This document shows positions 22,773 through 35,834 of a DNA stretch of 64,000 nt, piece after piece. Made by a program: the position numbers and the translations under genes. Source of the stretch: Triplophysa rosa (Eukaryota > Chordata > Actinopteri > Cypriniformes > Nemacheilidae); NCBI RefSeq assembly GCF_024868665.1, contig NC_079894.1:6225426-6289425 (forward strand), written 5' to 3'. Position 1 is the stretch's first letter. Each line of letters starts with the position of its first letter. The notes under the pieces were generated by a model that had not been told where the DNA came from, ran no database searches, and saw only the letters and a program-made list of their open reading frames with translations.

Positions 22773-22844
22773 GAATACCGGACCGAAAAAAAGTTAGTTT
22801 GAGCATCTTCCCATTTCCCCTTGTTTTGTTTCCGTGTTTTTGTC

Positions 22845-23201
22845 ATGGATGACCCGGCCGTTTTCCTTCTACTGCTGGAGCAGGGGAACTTTTCCCTCGA
22901 GGATCATACGAGACTGTTTGTGGAACTATCCATTCATATCCACTACCCGGACGACTGCCTCTGTATTTTCTACTTGAAAGGCCTGAACGATGCGTGCAGA
23001 GCGCAGTTGTCTGGAGATGGTCCTCAGGGGAGTTTCGCGGAATGTACGCCTGAGCCCACCACGATGGAGAGCCAGAACCTGACGCAACCCAAGAGCCATC
23101 GCCATAAGGAGCGACTAAGTCGAGGATTGCCCCAGAGCCAGAGCCTCACTGCATGTCCGACCAGGTGCGAGAGCCAACTGATTGCGTGCGACGGTGGATG
23201 A
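22845..23201 (+). pseudogene. Gag-like fragment of an LTR retrotransposon
   Basis: From ATG at 22845 the frame reads MDDPAVFLLLLEQGNFSLED, then DDCLCIFYLKGLNDACRAQL and GPQGSFAE, which is the N-terminal gag pattern also seen at 20.4-20.7 kb. It lies 73 bp after the LTR end, as expected for gag. After GSFAE the sequence jumps to CTPEPTTMES, and the frame ends at 23201 with no protease, polymerase or second LTR. The element is therefore internally deleted or 3'-truncated. Confidence 0.65.
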
Positions 23202-26126
23202 AACAGTGGAGAACGAGTGCACGGAAGAAAGCCCATGTTGCATGTTAATTTTATTTAGTACGGTCTTGACATTTCGGCACTCCCCTACCTTTCGGTACGC
23301 CTCCACCTTTTGGCACACCCAATTCTCGGACCTGCAGATTCCCCTGTCTCCAAAAAATTGCAGACAACCGGCAAACTGTGTGCGGTTTATTTTAGATTTA
23401 TCATGCAGCTCTACATCTATCAGTATGGTAAAAACTTTATTCATTGTAAGGGTACCATTTGTTTAGAATTGTCCAGCCTGGATGCCTTTTTAAATACAAG
23501 CATCTGCAAAATGCATACATCCATAGATGAAAACAACAGTGGATGATTGTTGAAATGAGAAGAGTTCATCCAGCAGATCTAAAAGGTCACACACCAGCAG
23601 TCAACACAGTCAGAGCAGAGGAAGTTTACAGCCATCCCGCGTCCTTATTTGATTACAGACACGGTGAGAAAGACTACCAGCTGTATGTTTATAAATGGGG
23701 GAAGAAACACCCAAGACAACATGCACAGTGTCTGAGAGGGGGGCGTGAGTCTTCTAAAAATAAGCTTTAAAAGTGGCTCCTCATCTCATTCCTCACTTTC
23801 CATTTTCTGGAAACACAACGGACAGATGATTCACTCCAAGGAGGAGGAGTGGGAGGAAAATAGACTTTAACAGACAAAATAACACAGACAGACGCATCGT
23901 TTCCCTCATCTCTCTCATTCACACTCAGACACAAACAAATACAATACCACATTTCACATGGTTCTCGGTTGAAAATGCAAAAATGAACAGACGGACAGAT
24001 GAGAACAAAGAACTAATAGTATGCAGAAATATGAACAAACTCCCCTGTTCAATAAATACATTTAATTAAATAAAAACAAAATATACTTTTTTTTCCAAAT
24101 CAAGTTGAATAGTCAACATGCTTTCCTGAAATAGCTGGATTTTTAATCATACTAGTATTGTTTTTTTATTTTGTCTATAGCTGTATCTGAGGGTATACAG
24201 TCAGCAGATATAAGCACAGGGCATAGCTCTCATTTTGCCCGCGAGCAGAGAAAGCAGCGCTTTTGTTTTCTCCAAATGACTTAACACACCGCTTAACTGC
24301 ATGAAACGTCAAGCACACGTATGTCACACGCTCCCATTTGGGACATCAAACAAGGTAACACGCCAGCAACCCCATGACACATCCCGTTCTCAGATAAACA
24401 AGCGTGACAGTGACAAATACTCCCTAACCCTTTAATAAATATATAATACAGTTATCTGTGGGGGCATCAGAAGATAAATAAATAAGCGGATGAAAAGAGG
24501 GTGCAAGTCACACAATCCCCTCCTTCGGATGTGAACATCGAGAGGCTCACAGGGACACAGTCAGACAGGGGAATGAGCAAACTTGAAAGACATTGAATGA
24601 CAGTGTACTTGCTACGCTCACAGAACACTTTTTTTCTCAAATCCCTCAGTGTAATGTAATAAAGCTACACACACGCTGAGGCAAAAACACAGTCTGGCTG
24701 TAGGCCGGTGTGCACACTGGAACACAGTCTGCAATGAGGTTACAATGCCAAGCGCAAATATAGTTTCAGAAGACAGCTTGGGTGTCTAAGCTTCTATTGT
24801 TAGTTAGAGATTTGAGATATATGTGTCTGAAAAACTGACGGTTTTAACGTTAACTCTCTTGTTCTGTTGAGATCAAATCTGAGCAGATCGATATTTTTGA
24901 AGCTTTATCCCTCCACAGATATACAGTTTTAAGGAATTCTGTTCTAGTAATATTTTTTCTGTCATGGGTCCATTTTAATATGGCATTGCATTACTCAAAA
25001 AAAACTTGGTATTTTTGTCTTGTTCTCCGGTACAAATATATATAAATAACTCCTGTGTTAGTTGACAAATCTTGAAAAAATGATGTCACTTCATGCTGAA
25101 AACCAGCAAAAATATTTGCCAATGGGGTACGAAAAATAAACCTGAATTAAGTTTATTGGATTCATTTGAAACTTGAATTAAGTTTATTTTCAAGTTTGTA
25201 TTTTCCTAATCCCATTGGCAGATGCAGTTTTTAGCATAAATTTACTTCATTTTTATTTTCAGAAAAGAAGAACCAATATCTTTATATTTTACACATCGAA
25301 CTGGAAAACAAGACAAAAATACTAAGAAAGTTGTTTTCTTTGCAGTGCAGAAAAATACAACAAAATTGAAACAACAAACAAATAAATGTATTGACTGCAG
25401 TATTTTATTCTTCACGTAGGGTCTCTGAGACCCCAAACATACAGTAAGTGATAAAACATAGAGGATGACTGAAGATTGTGATCATATGTCATTTCTCATA
25501 CAAAAAAGTATTACACTGATACTCCAATTTTAAGTTTTTCAACTCAAGCTATTAAAATGACTCTGGGGGCTCTTCTGTTTGAGAGCCTAAACAGAACACA
25601 AGGGTTGAAGACATCAACAACCACAGTTACTTGCCTCCAACAACCGAAGAAGGCTTCATAAATTCTTCAAAATATTCCAATATTAGAAAATGTGTGGACT
25701 CAGAATGCACTTTAGAGTTTATTCTTTGCGTTGGTAACAAGAAGCCTGATGGAAATAGGATTTGTAGACATCTAGAGAAACTAGTGAACTTGGCTGTTAC
25801 CTGAGGAAGCCACACCATTGAGAGGCCTGATGTACCGGCATGAATGTGTGAGTACTGATGCGTGGGTGGTTATGCTAAGTCCCTGACTCTTATTAGTGGG
25901 ATTTCTGCAGAGGGTCGATATGGCCTGATCTTCCCGGCATCGCTCTGCATTCCCACACACTGTCCTGTTCTGACGTCACAGCGGTTAATCACCGCGCCTC
26001 AAGCTCACTGCATGCTTAATCACTTTGGGGGTGGCCATGAAATAAACAGCTCTCGCTCGAATGCCAAAACAATCTTCTAGTTTTCATTTTCAATCTTTTT
26101 TTAGTTATTTTGTCCTTTTCTCTCAC
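23202..26126. other. No gene recognised
   Basis: AT-rich sequence without supported exons. Short open frames (23543-23770 and others) have no domain. Around 25140-25190 a short direct repeat (GAATTAAGTTTATTGGA and GAATTAAGTTTATTTTC) is visible. Confidence 0.35.
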
Positions 26127-26276
26127 GTTTACATTTATATGCATTTGGCAGACGCTTTTATCCAAAGCGACTTACATTGCATTGTATTATACATTTGTTT
26201 CTAACTATGTGCAATCCCCTGGGATCCAACTCATGACGTTGGCGTTGCTAGCACCATGCTCTAACCACTGAGCCTT
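26127..26276 (-). mobile_element. tRNA-derived SINE with L2-type tail
   Basis: On the minus strand the head reads AGGCTCAGTGGTTAGAGC (26275-26258, an RNA polymerase III A box of tRNA type). It is followed 27 bases later by GTTGGATCCC (26230-26221, a B box). The tail, TGTAAGTCGCTTTGGATAAA then AGCGTCTGCCAAATG, closely matches the 3' end of the L2 LINE at 33.9 kb. Such tail sharing lets the LINE's reverse transcriptase copy the SINE. The poly-T terminator and the original duplication are not clear. Confidence 0.85.
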
Positions 26277-26510
26277 TCTACATAAAAATCATCATACATA
26301 ATGTGAAAAATATTGCATCGTTATCTTTAATATTGACTGAGTAAGCCCATGTCAAAGATTAAAATCATAGTGAAATTAATTATTAAAATCAAACTTTGAT
26401 GCTTCTAATCAATCTCATAGTTGTATTTCACAGACAGGCTTACATCTTGTTGCAGGGTTCACTGTGTTTAAAAACGTGTTTATAGGTTCGACTGTTAATT
26501 ATACCCTTCA

Positions 26511-26551
<41 letters not shown>

Positions 26552-28128
26552 AATAAATACCAGGGATATGATCTAGTGCCATAATTTCACCATGACTGAG
26601 TACACAGAGATGCTCTGAGTCTGCAGGTACACCTAATCCATCAGATTTTGGCCTGTCTGTCCATAAAAGCAGTGCAAACAACTCATTTCATAGCTCAAGA
26701 GTAGCCCTCCAAAACATAATAAAGAAAAGAGGAAAACGGGAAAGTAAAAGTAAAGATGCAGTAAAAGAAGCAGAATGAATATAAATGAAAAAGATATACT
26801 GTATCTGAATAGCTCAATAAAATAACAACCTGCAACTTTTACACTGTGGATTATTAAAGATTGATGTATGAATATCGGTATATTAACATTTTAGAGGGAG
26901 AGGTTTGTTTGATAAACCCACAGGAAAACTGTCTGAGCACGCCAACATCTGCACACAATCCTAAAGTGGGGAAGTGGGCAGGATTACAATAAAACAGAGC
27001 ATGAAATTTTAATTTTAACATTTGTGTTGGCAATGAATATGCACTTTCTTTTGCTTGTTTGTTTCCCACAGGTCTTATGCTTCAGCGGGTAGCTGATACA
27101 AACACTTCAGCCTGTTTAACTGTAATTTGTATCTTACATCACACAATACCAGTGATTACAATTCTGTTTTTTTTAAAGTGGGATTTTACCCCATTGAATT
27201 AAAATAAGTGGCAGATCTAAAACTCATATGACAGTCTGCGTTGGCATGCAGTGGGCATTCAAGTGACATTTGAGAGCTTTAAAATATTAAACATTAACAA
27301 AACATCAATGATCAAAACACTGAAACATTCTATTTGCAATTTTTTTATAAGACCACAATCTGTTCCATTCTTATAAAAGAGTAAGTTCTGTGGTTAATGT
27401 CTCCATCTTTACAAAGCTATTGCAGGGCTGTACAGTGCGACATATGCACATGCTACGGAAAAAACGGTCTGTGCTAAGAATAAATTTAATAGTGTAGCAC
27501 GTGTGCGATACAGTTTGGCAGGTGCATCAGACAGAGCCGCTTGTTTGTGTGAAGTGCGTTTGTCGTTGTGCTTGTTCATGTGTGAGGTTAACTAATGGCG
27601 CACCACTATTTATTTTCCTTTTATTTCTTTAGTTTTTGCAATTAAAACTTGTTTTCCGGCTGCATCGAGTCCATTGATCTAGAGCTCTATGATCTGCGCG
27701 ATGTGTAAGGAATCACAAAAGCGGAATTCTACAATTTAAATATGTCCTCTGCTTGTTCTGCGTGTCTATGAGTGAATGAGTTGCACACTTTCACATGTTA
27801 CAAGCGTGACACTCGTGGATTTGTCTGTATCTTACTATACGAGGACATGAACACATGAACTTCATCCACAGAGTTGTTCTGCATTTCACTGTTTGAGTGA
27901 AGCTACTGTGAAACACACTGAAACTCAAGCGTCTTCACGACGACCAGCCAAAATTAAAGTCTGCTTAATTTGAACCAGATTTAATTCAATAAAATTCACA
28001 ACTTGTATTGTTCCAAAGCAGCATTACATACATCATAATTAAAAAAGGGAAAAATTAAAGACAGTATATGGTATTCAGATACATGGTATTATTGCAAGTT
28101 TTTATCTACGCAATGTACCTTGATGAAA
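26277..28128. other. No gene; contains a (GA)n microsatellite
   Basis: A pure (GA)17 tract lies at 26515-26548. No exon or transposon end is otherwise recognised. The stretch 27430-27920 has a slightly higher CpG content but no convincing frame. Confidence 0.4.
26515..26548. repeat. (GA)17 microsatellite
   Basis: An uninterrupted run of 34 bases of alternating G and A. No function is implied. Confidence 0.95.
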
Positions 28129-28681
28129 CTTAAAGGGGTCATATGGTGCAAATACGTGTTTTTCTGTGTCTTTGGTGTGTTATAAGTTGCCCGTGGAATG
28201 TATTGGACATGTAAAATTGCAAAAATTAAAGTGTCGGAATAAAAGATGCATTATCTAAAAGCGAATGCTCACCCAGACCTGCCTGAAACGCCTCGTGTAA
28301 CCACACCCCCACAAATCTACGTCAGTTCGTGGTATGATTTGACAAAGACCGCCCAAATGTATATGCAAGTAAGGTGGGCGTACCTGTCAGTACAATTGCT
28401 TTGGAACCTGATATTCCAAATATGGTAAGAGGCGTTACATTTCCGTCACACGCTTGCAGTATTCGACCAATCACTACGCACAGGTTAATTAAAGAATCAT
28501 AGCATGCCTCGCTTTTCAGAGCGATAAACTTTGTTAAAAATCCGGGGCAAAGAGGAGATACAAACATGCACGGTATGTGGAAAATACAGCGTTTTTGAAC
28601 CTTAAATCGTGTATACACATTGCATTACATCTAAAACAAACAATAAAATTCGTTTTAGTCCTGTCATATCACCCATTTAAC
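28129..28681. mobile_element. MITE with TTAAAGGGG ends
   Basis: The left end TTAAAGGGGTCATATGGTGC pairs imperfectly with the right end GTCATATCACCCATTTAA. The interior, including GCTCACCCAGACCTGCCTGA and CAAATCTACGTCAGTTCGTGG, recurs as a truncated direct copy at 52721-52970. It is about 550 bp long and non-coding. The TTAA at both ends may be the target duplication of a piggyBac-like mover, but this is only inference. Confidence 0.6.
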
Positions 28682-31600
28682 TGCAATAAATGCTATGTTG
28701 TATTGTCAGAGTCAATTATTCAATCGAAGTATATTTAATTTAGGTATATTATTACTTTAAATATTGTTATCAGGACTGGGAACCTAAAATTAAAATATAC
28801 CAGAACAATTTACAAAAATACCAAAACGTGCAGAAAGAAAATGTTTGTTAAAGTATATTTACCCGCGCATGTATGTTGTTTAACGGATTTTGAATGGATT
28901 AAACAAAATCAGCAGTCTCCCAGTGAGTAAGCCAGTGGCCAAGGAACCAAAACTGCATTATAGATGTAATAAATTAACTTGTAGTAAATTTATAAACTCT
29001 AGTAAACACTACAGTATACTTTTATATTTACTATAGTAAGGTTCAAATATACTATAGTACACAATGATTTTACTGCAGTTTACTGTAGTAAATACTATAG
29101 TGTACTACAGTAATTTTATGGACAAATGTAAATAAAGCATTGAAAATACAGAAAAAAATGATATGGCCCTAATTTATCCATTTGTATAACATCAATGTCC
29201 TTTTTCAGTTACCTGTCTATTTATGTGATGACCTGCACTTGATGATAACAGACTTATACTTGTTCTACAACTGTTTGGCCTGTGCTACAAAACTTTAAAC
29301 CTTTGTAACGCCGGTGCTATGTGCAAAAAAATAAACTTACAACCCATTGTGTCTCTCGTCTCCAGCTGGGAATCTCTTACAATGATTGTGCATTTACACC
29401 AGCTCTCTCACTACTGAGGAAAAAGTCTCCCTGTTGCTTTTTGAATTCCATCGTATCCTCACACAGTGGTCGCCAGTGTCTTCACTATCTACCATCTTAC
29501 AGATGAGCTATTGACTTCTGTGCCTCTTGATGACCTTTACAAAGGTTCTTACAAAGGCCAATCTTCCAATCTAAAGTCATCAGGAGGCTGACCAATGAAA
29601 CGAATAGAACCCATAACCCAAGCTGGATTTCTCACTTTAGGACAATACTTATGATAACGTAGTATTGGGGATTTGGTAAAATATATTGCTTTACGGCAGC
29701 AATCTCATAAATCTCATACGGCGTACAGCTACCCATGAGAATCAAGATCTTTATCAATCTCACAAAGACATACTCAAGCTCATTTATCAAGCAAGATTAA
29801 CTGTCAGCTTGGATGTACTTCAATGTGGCAAAACTTTGTGGTCCCCAGAATTTCAAGTATCACAGAAGGCAAAATAATTTATTTCACGCATCTCGTATAC
29901 AGCACAAGCAATGATTTGATTTAATTTCAGAATGATAATAGAGGCTAATGACTTAAAATTAGACTTACGATATGCCTGTGTGTGCCGTGTTGTTGCTTAG
30001 AAATGCAATTAAAATATTCTTGCTACAGTCAGAAGTATTTTTATAATGTTAGAGAAAGCTCACAGTATGTTATTGAATAGCTGATCAAAGTCTGATCATC
30101 AGCAACACCTAACATGACCTAGCATTTAAAATGTCATACCACTGGATCTGTCATTCAGGTCAGGCTAATAAATCTGTGCTAATGTTTCATCATCAGAATT
30201 ATGAGCGATAATGAAAGAACAGTCATTTATTAAGATATGGAAAATTTTAAGAGATGGTTATCACCACATCATCCAAATTTTCGCTAACAGTTGCTCTCCT
30301 CATTAAAAATTGTGCTTTATTTTTTTATCAAGAAACATAACTCGCCAGATTCACAACAACTTGTTATAAAAAAACTAACTAGCTTATTCGAATTATAATT
30401 GCAACTTTTTTTATGATATAATGTTGCAGGAACGCTCCGAATTCATAATTGGTGGCAGCATTTTCAGCCCCGTGTTAGCAAGTGTTAATGACTGGGAATA
30501 CGACATATGCCATGTAAATATGATCGGAAAGCACTTTATTATTTATTCATTATTTTTAAACTAGGATTTCATACTGGGATATTTATTCTCACTTTACATA
30601 TGCATTGCACAGAAATGAAGGCAGGCCATAAACTCAAAATCAAACCAATTCATTTTGCTGGCCGTATCAAAGCTGTTTGCGGATGAAGGCACCTTTGATT
30701 TCTGATGATGTTCATTTGTCTCAAGGACCGAAATGGAGAGGCTTGGAATTGCACCTGCCTCTTGTGAGATTCAGCCTTAGTTGATATTAGTTGTTCTAAC
30801 TTTGAAAGAGCCCAATTTCTCTGGCAATCACCCAAACACATCTGCTTTGCTTTATTAAAAAAGCATTTTTTGTCCGTCTTCCATTTAAAATGACTCTTTA
30901 ATTATTGATTTAGAGCACTGAGCACAGCACTTGACATCCTATCAATCCCATTCTAAATTGTTCTGTGACTGATGCGCACAGAAAGGATCAATGGATTAAT
31001 TTCTATGAGACGGGTGTGCTTGGGTTTGGGGACGTGCCTGCACATGCAAAGAGCGGGATTATGAAATTTGAGCCAGGGCCTGTGTCATCTGACGGCCGGA
31101 GGAAAGCTGCCCTGAAGGCTAGAGTTGATGATGAACGGTGAGATACGAGGAAGAGAGCTATTCATCACCAGCTCAATCACGCTGAATAAACACACCACCA
31201 CACCTTGACCCTGTCTTTATAACTGTCTGTCTTAATAGCTGTCTAACAAGACAGCTGTGAGCGTAGGTGTGTGTACGTGTATGTATAGTTTATAGGCTTT
31301 ATATTCTGCATGCATACATTATCTGCCTGATGTTTTAAAGTAAAGTAAACTCACAGTGGCTTTATCAAGTATTTGAATTATTAATCCACACCTAAAAATA
31401 CTAAAAATCTTTTATAGGTAGAATGATGGCAAACTTCAGGCAAAGAAATCAAGAGGTTTGTTATAGGTCTACAGTCATGAAACAATTGATATAATGTTAA
31501 AAAAATGTTAAAAATAAAAGCCCTGAGAAAAAGTCTAGCATCAATTATTTGCAGATGGTTTCATATTTTGTCATTTAGTATTATATTACCTTATGGGGTC

Positions 31601-31885
31601 ACTTTGGGCTATTTAAATTCCTAATAACAAAAAATGTTGACATAAAAAACAAAGCCACATTTAAACATACTTAACGGCAAATTCCATGTAAATGTCAACC
31701 TTGAAACAGATAAAATGTTTTTACAAAGGTTTTTACCATACAGATATCAATATTCAGTGGTTTAAATATTCATGTGAAGTCTCTTTTAAAGTTTTATAAA
31801 CATTTTCACATCCATAATAAAATGGTCACATCCATGACGGTACATATTCCTCATAAATGGGCAGATGAAAATTAAAATTGCATCA
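28682..31885. other. No gene recognised; AT-rich, one simple palindromic cluster
   Basis: At 28965-29115 there is a cluster of short palindromic units (ACTATAGTA, TACTGTAGTA). The stretch 30640-31180 is higher-complexity, repeat-free sequence that could be conserved non-coding DNA; no conservation data are available here. No exon is supported. Confidence 0.35.
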
Positions 31886-32129
31886 CTATTTTGCAGAGGT
31901 GGGACCAAGTCATTGCTTTCCAAGTCACAAGTAAGTCTCACGTCTTTGCATGCAAGTCTTGAGTCAAGTCCCGAGTCAAGACAGATAAGTCCAAGTCAAG
32001 TCCCGAGTCAAGATAATCGAGTACAAGTCAAGTCCAAGTCCTCCTCAAGTTTAAACTTCAAGTCTTTAACAAGTCATTAGTTCTCTTTCCCCAAATCAGT
32101 TTCACTGTATTAAATAGTATAGTAGATTT

Positions 32130-33089
32130 CAGGGCTGTGCAAAATTTAGAATTTCAGAATTTAATTCAATTAAATGAATGAATTTGAATTGACTCCACCC
32201 TACAGGATGTTTAATTGAATTTGAATTTGAATTACAGGAAGTGGAATTGAATTCATTGCAATTCAGAGAAATTCATTCTTATCACATATCAGTGAGAATG
32301 TGATACTTTTAACATACATTTTTCTTCCTAATGGAAGTACAGACACTAACATTAAGCATACATTCCCTTAATGTTGAATAATTAGCAATATCTTCATTTC
32401 AAAGTAATCAAATGAAACAATGTTTTGGTAAATGCAATTATCATTTATTAAAGTACTTTAGAGGGTAACGTTGTTGCATCTAATGGTCAACAGTTCCTCA
32501 AATGTTTTGTCATTGAGGCGGCATCAATCTGGTCTGAATATCTTGCCTGCAACACTAAATATCCTCTCAACAGGTGCAGAGGAAGCAGGTATGGCCAGAT
32601 GTTTACATGCAAGTACAGCTAGGTTTGGGAAACTGTTTTGGTTTTCTTTCCAGAACAATAAAGGATTGGCATCTGGGAAATGAAGTGCTATCCTATCATT
32701 TTCCACAATTTGAAAGTTATTACAATTTTAATGATCTGTTTTATAGAGTATGTTTTAATGTTAATTTGTGGTCAAAATAAATAGGCCTATTTACTATAAT
32801 AAAGTATTGTGTACATAAAGTCCATACAATAATATCTGTATGAAATTCATGTTGTAATCATATGTATTATACAGTATACTGTAAAGCTTCATTGTTAAAT
32901 ACACCTTAATTATGCATCATGAATTTCTTTGAATTTTATGGAATTCCAATTCTACTTCCTGCAATTTGAATTTGAATTGCAATTCAGCTTCCTGTTTGCA
33001 ATCTCAATTCAAATTCTAATTCAAATTCAAGAATTGAATTGGAATTTAGGGGTCATTCTCAATTCAATTCTGAATTTTGTACAACCCTG
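32130..33089 (-). mobile_element. Inner hAT element, 8-bp duplication GTAGATTT
   Basis: The ends are CAGGGCTGTGCAAAATTTAG on the left and, reverse-complemented, CAGGGTTGTACAAAATTCAG on the right. GTAGATTT flanks both sides (32122-32129 and 33090-33097). Subterminal zones are made of AATTC/GAATT motifs. At 960 bp it is a deletion derivative that still carries the C-terminal end of a hAT transposase on the minus strand. Confidence 0.92.
32463..32706 (-). pseudogene. hAT transposase C-terminal dimerisation domain (remnant)
   Basis: The minus-strand frame contains NPLLFWKENQNSFPNLAVLA, then IPASSAPVERIFSVAGKI, the hallmark of the hAT family C-terminal dimerisation domain (Pfam type Dimer_Tnp_hAT). 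In the family this region holds the transposase oligomer together. The frame is stopped by TGA right after FRPD and then resumes in the same frame with CRLNDKTFEELLTIRCN, so the domain's tail is still there behind one stop. The catalytic RNase-H-like part with its DDE residues is absent. Confidence 0.9.
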
Positions 33090-34111
33090 GTAGATTTATA
33101 TTAATTTATGTCAGAAAGGCTTCACAATGTTTTATATGATATAACTAAGGGCACTGTGGTAGAAATTTACTTCACACACCTGACTGAAGACATAGTTTAT
33201 AGATAATAGCTGTATGGGTCACACCAGCTATTCTAACCATTCTAATTTTGGGTCTGACCTCTATAACTGTAATATTACTGTATACTGTATGTAGTTTATA
33301 TTATAATATAATGTACAAAATTGAATTTAGGTATTAAGTTATAAAATTGTTGTTCTTTTGTCTTGAATAGTATATTCAAGGTTTCCAGTAGGAATACTAT
33401 ATTTTATCACAAACACAATGCAATTTTCATTAAACAATACATGAATTAAATTATTTATTGTTATAAATTAATTATTAACTTTCCAATAAAATTTAAGTAT
33501 ACAACATGAAGGTGAATAAATAATGTCAGGATTTTTACTTTGGAATAAATTATGTTAAATAATCCATTGACTATAAAACATATTTGAACATCATTTTTGT
33601 AAGACTATAGAAAGTAAGAAAATATTTTCTGGCGTACTAATGACTGGGAAATATGTTTTAGTTGTAAGAAATGGTTCACTCTTTTCTTCATTATCTCTTA
33701 CTTTTCTCTAACTCTGTGTCCTTCAATCTGTCTAACACTTGCACCAGTTTGTTCTCCCTGCCCTCCAAAATAAAAACAAACATTGTAAATCAATCAATAA
33801 AAATCAATCTATAAAAATCAAACACAAACATATCTTTAAATGTCGTTTGGGCTCCACCTGATTTATGTGTGTGGTATAACGTTTTAATAGAAACACTAAC
33901 GTTACATTCTACATTTAAATTTTACATTTACATTTTGTCATTTAGCGGACGCTTTTATCCAAAGAGACTTACAAAGAGTTTAAGGAGCAATAAGCGATAT
34001 GTCATACAGGAGCAATAATGCAATAGGTGCTAATACAAAGTTACTGGTTTCAACAAAAGCTAGACCACTACCTGTTGAGAGAAAGAGAGTTCTCTTTAGT
34101 AGGTTTTTTTT

Positions 34112-35834
34112 TCATTTGTCTGTCAAGTATTCACAAAAGAGATGGGTTTTAAGCGGTTTTTTGAATGTTGTGAGAGATGTGGTTGACCGGACCGAATTAG
34201 GAAGAATGTTCCACCAGGAAGGAGTTGTGAAGGAGAATGAGCGGGAAAGCGATTTACTGCCCTTATGGGAAGGCAATACAAGACACCTCTGGTTTGCTGA
34301 ATGCAGGGATCTTGATGGGGTGTAGCAGGGTGTGAAAATATGTCGGTGTAGATCCAGTGACAGTCCTGTAGGCAAGCATGAGTGACTTGAATCTGATACG
34401 GGCTTCAACCGGTAGCCAGTGGAGGGAGATGAAAAGGGATGTCACATGAGCCCTTTTGGGCTGTTGGAAGACGAGGCGTGCTGCTGCGTTCTGAACCAGC
34501 TGGAGTGGTTTGATAGCCTTTGCAGGAACACCTGCAAGGAGAGCATTGCAGTAGTCCAACCTTGAGATTACCAGGGCCTGGACAAGAAGTTGTGCCGCAT
34601 GCTCAGTAAGATAGGGTCTAACCTTTCTAGTGTTGAATAAGGCATATCGGCATGACCGCATTGTCTTTGCAATGTGATCATTGAAGGACAGCTGTTCATC
34701 AAATATGACTCCAAGGTTCCTGGCTGTTTTGGAAGGAGTGATTGCGGTATTGCCAAGTTGGATGGTGAGATCGGGTTGCACCGTGGGGTGTGCCGGAAAC
34801 ACGAGTAATTCTGTCTTGGCCGGGTTCAGCTGGAGGTGATGCTCTTTCATCCAAGCCGAGATGTCCTCTAGCGAGTGAAACGAGATGTAGATCTGGGTGT
34901 CGTCAGCATAACAGTGATACGAGAAGCCATGTGCCCGTATGATGGGTCCCAAGGATGTCGTGTAGATGGAAAAAAGCAGCGGTCCAAGCACCGATGCCTG
35001 AGGGACCCCAGTGATCATGTGGTGAGCAGTGGACAGCGAGCCCCTCCATGACACCCTGAAGGATCTACCGGAGAGGTAGGATTTGAACCAGCGGAGAGGA
35101 GAGCCTGAGATTCCTAGAGATGACAGGGTTGCTAGCAGTATCTGGTGATTGACAGTGTCAAATGCTGCAGACAGGTCTAGCAGAATCAGGACCGAGGATT
35201 TAGATTCCACCTGGCTAGCCGCAGTGCTTCTGTGATTGATAGCAGTGCAGTCTCAGTGGAGTGGTTTGTTTTGAAGCCAGACTACTTGTCATCCAGTAGT
35301 TTTTTTTTCTATGATAGGTAGGACGACACCTGGTTGAAAGCTGCCCTTTCAAGTGTTTTTGCAATAAATGGGAGGAGAGAGACAGGTCTGTAACTGTCGG
35401 TAGTAGAGGGGTCCAATGTGGGTTTCTTCAGTAGGGGCGTGACCTGGGCCTGTTTGAATGTGGATGGAAAAGTGCCGGTGAGCAGGGAGGTGTTGATGAT
35501 GTGTGTGAGTGCAGGTGTGAGTGTGCTGGATGTGGCCTGAAGGAGATGGGAGGGGATTGGGTCAAGGGGACAGGTTGGTGGGGTGGCTGGAGAGAAGTCT
35601 GGTGACTTCAGTGTCAGTCAGTGGGGTGAAAGAGGAGAGTTCAATGTTTGAAGTGAGGGAGGTGTGTACCGAGGTCTGAGGTGCTGATAATTGTTTGCTG
35701 ATGGTTAATATTTTCTCAGTGAAAAATACAGTGAAGTCCTCCGCGGTCAAAGATGAAGTGGGTGGGGGTGGAGGGGGGCAAAGAAGAGAGTTAAATGTAT
35801 TGAAAAGCTGCCGAGTGTTTGGTGCATTGCTCAC
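34112..35834 (-). pseudogene. L2 reverse transcriptase and C-terminal region (frameshifted)
   Basis: The longest open part (34263-35210, 315 codons) begins within the palm. It contains [30 protein letters not shown] (Ala where Gly is usual), [12 protein letters not shown] with the catalytic aspartate pair, [12 protein letters not shown] and [16 protein letters not shown]. The linker piece 35562-35834 (FFTEKILTISKQL) and the end piece 34112-34408 (SFSFTTPSWWNILPNSVR) are in other frames. The segment 35211-35561, encoding the fingers, is broken by several stops. Confidence 0.92.

Noticed and set aside
26221..26275. tRNA gene
   Set aside because: A and B boxes are present, but the sequence continues into an L2-type tail and lacks a foldable acceptor stem, so it is a SINE head rather than a tRNA gene.
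28965..29115. CRISPR-like or hairpin array
   Set aside because: The ACTATAGTA units are irregular, self-complementary simple sequence of eukaryotic type. There are no spacers and no regular period.
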